From an uncultured Duncaniella sp. (GTDB lineage: Bacteria > Bacteroidota > Bacteroidia > Bacteroidales > Muribaculaceae): a stretch of 64,000 bases of DNA. The notes under the pieces were generated by a model that ran no database searches, was not told the origin of the DNA, and worked only from the letters and a program-made list of their open reading frames with translations. Made by a program: the position numbers and the translations under genes. Location: positions 310,001 through 374,000 of the forward strand of contig CAJTMH010000001.1 of the NCBI GenBank assembly GCA_910577255.1, given 5' to 3'. How positions within the stretch are numbered: the stretch's first letter is position 1; the number at the start of each line of letters is the position of its first letter. Below, in pieces: positions 63,460 to 64,000 of this stretch.

Positions 63460-64000
63460 CTATACTCTCCGTCGAGCCGCACGTCGTGCTTCGCGTTTCC
63501 TTTCCTGTTCCATCAATCGGCGTTGACGGCGGTTAAGTATCGGCTCAATTCCACTTTCCTCCTCATCTTCCATCATGGCCGAATCAGAGCATATTTTTGT
63601 GACGAGCTCATGGATTCTCTCATCAATAGTCTGCGCGGAAATCTTAGGCTCTACGTCATTAGGCTTGGGTGTGCATGATTCGTTTCCCGATTTCTCTTTT
63701 GTACAGTTAAGAGTCTGCCGCTTGGCAGCTGTTCTCATCCTTGCCCGGGCCGAACGAGCTATTGCCCTGTCGATCTCAGGACGTAATATGAAGAGAATTA
63801 TCCTGATGGTGCCGTCAAGGTTGTCGGGGAGTATCCTGGTGTTAAGATATATGTCAAAAATCCTTATAGCATCATCGGTGAGGCGCTCGTCGCCACAAGC
63901 CTTAAGTCCGCCTCTGATGCGTCCTGTCAGGTCGGCATAAACTTTTTCAGATACCGGATAACGGTGACGAGGGGTTTTGGCGACATTGTTGTGTGGAGTG
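63460..64000 (-). CDS. Unrecognised basic cytoplasmic protein, C-terminal part (truncated by window edge)
   Basis: The frame is open from 63460 to the window end (at least 179 residues); the ATG at 63738 is internal, since coding-like sequence continues upstream (RYPVSEKVYADLTGRIRGGL, then DDAIRIFDIYLNTRILPDN). The visible part has a helical region rich in Arg and Asp, a variable Ser/Pro stretch, an acidic patch (MMEDEEESG) and an Arg-rich C-terminus (RREARRAARRRV-like). I recognise no family. A basic tail suggests nucleic-acid or ribosome contact, but that is only an inference. Confidence 0.6.
   Translation of the reverse strand, partial: TPHNNVAKTPRHRYPVSEKVYADLTGRIRGGLKACGDERLTDDAIRIFDIYLNTRILPDNLDGTIRIILFILRPEIDRAIARSARARMRTAAKRQTLNCTKEKSGNESCTPKPNDVEPKISAQTIDERIHELVTKICSDSAMMEDEEESGIEPILNRRQRRLMEQERKREARRAARRRV

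Noticed and set aside
1..64000. CRISPR arrays, insertion sequences, prophage and toxin-antitoxin pairs
   Set aside because: No regularly spaced repeats, transposase, integrase, phage structural or toxin-type genes were seen on either strand.

Overview
The window is an ordinary chromosomal stretch of a Bacteroidota bacterium, most likely order Bacteroidales and perhaps a Muribaculaceae-type gut organism (the family is an inference from protein flavour only). Support: many genes are preceded by the Bacteroidota promoter form (a TTTG or TTG, 19-21 bases, then TAnnTTTG), clear Shine-Dalgarno sites are scarce, and phylum-typical families are present (DUF5606, DUF6377, DUF4286, DUF4369-thioredoxin, lipoprotein TamL, the NfnAB pair). 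I see no insertion sequence, prophage, CRISPR array, integrase or rRNA gene. One RNA gene was found, tRNA-Cys(GCA).

Layout. 1-5.6 kb: the 3' end of a DUF4369/thioredoxin-fold gene without active-site cysteines, then a giant TamB-like gene. 5.8-8.7 kb (minus): an outer-membrane barrel gene followed by an EptA-type phosphoethanolamine transferase. 8.8-12.1 kb (minus): histidine kinase, prmC, recX, comF-like. 12.2-16.4 kb (minus): class I fumarase and mutS2, then tRNA-Cys with its own promoter and terminator. 16.9-20.1 kb: exported C1B peptidase, YitT membrane protein, Fe/Mn superoxide dismutase. 20.3-26.0 kb (minus): PHP phosphoesterase, flotillin FloA, a TPR/beta-propeller exported protein, and the electron-bifurcating transhydrogenase NfnBA. 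26.2-30.3 kb (plus): MATE exporter, a K+-channel-like protein with an altered filter, DUF5606, hemerythrin/RIC protein and a LuxR-type regulator. 30.3-32.3 kb (minus): folE, SPOR protein, tpiA. 32.5-50.3 kb (plus): purT, DUF6377 regulator, folP-cdaA, gyrB, rnr, the ManNAcA genes wecC-wecG-wecB, a prenyl synthase, tatD, an NlpC/P60 hydrolase, cstA, DUF4286, ruvC. 50.4-64 kb: GT2 glycosyltransferase, rlmD, then (minus) topB, two small exported proteins, tamL-tamB and the 3' end of an unrecognised gene.

Themes. Envelope biogenesis recurs: two TamB-type proteins, TamL, a POTRA-less Omp85 barrel, EptA, ManNAcA synthesis and transfer, an NlpC/P60 hydrolase and a SPOR protein. A second theme is oxidative and nitrosative stress and redox balance (SodB, hemerythrin/RIC with a regulator, NfnAB, Fe-S fumarase). 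The rest is housekeeping for nucleotides, DNA and RNA.

The least explained parts are non-coding or unusual in form: a 552-bp gap at 35.35-35.90 kb holding a complete orphan promoter, a 12-bp palindrome and a two-hairpin element; a 357-bp convergent gap at 52.76-53.11 kb with three hairpins; two genes whose -7 box lies so close to the start codon that the mRNA may be leaderless; non-ATG starts on both TamB-type genes; and two thioredoxin-fold exported proteins lacking CxxC. I did not find a clear new multi-gene defence or mobile system.
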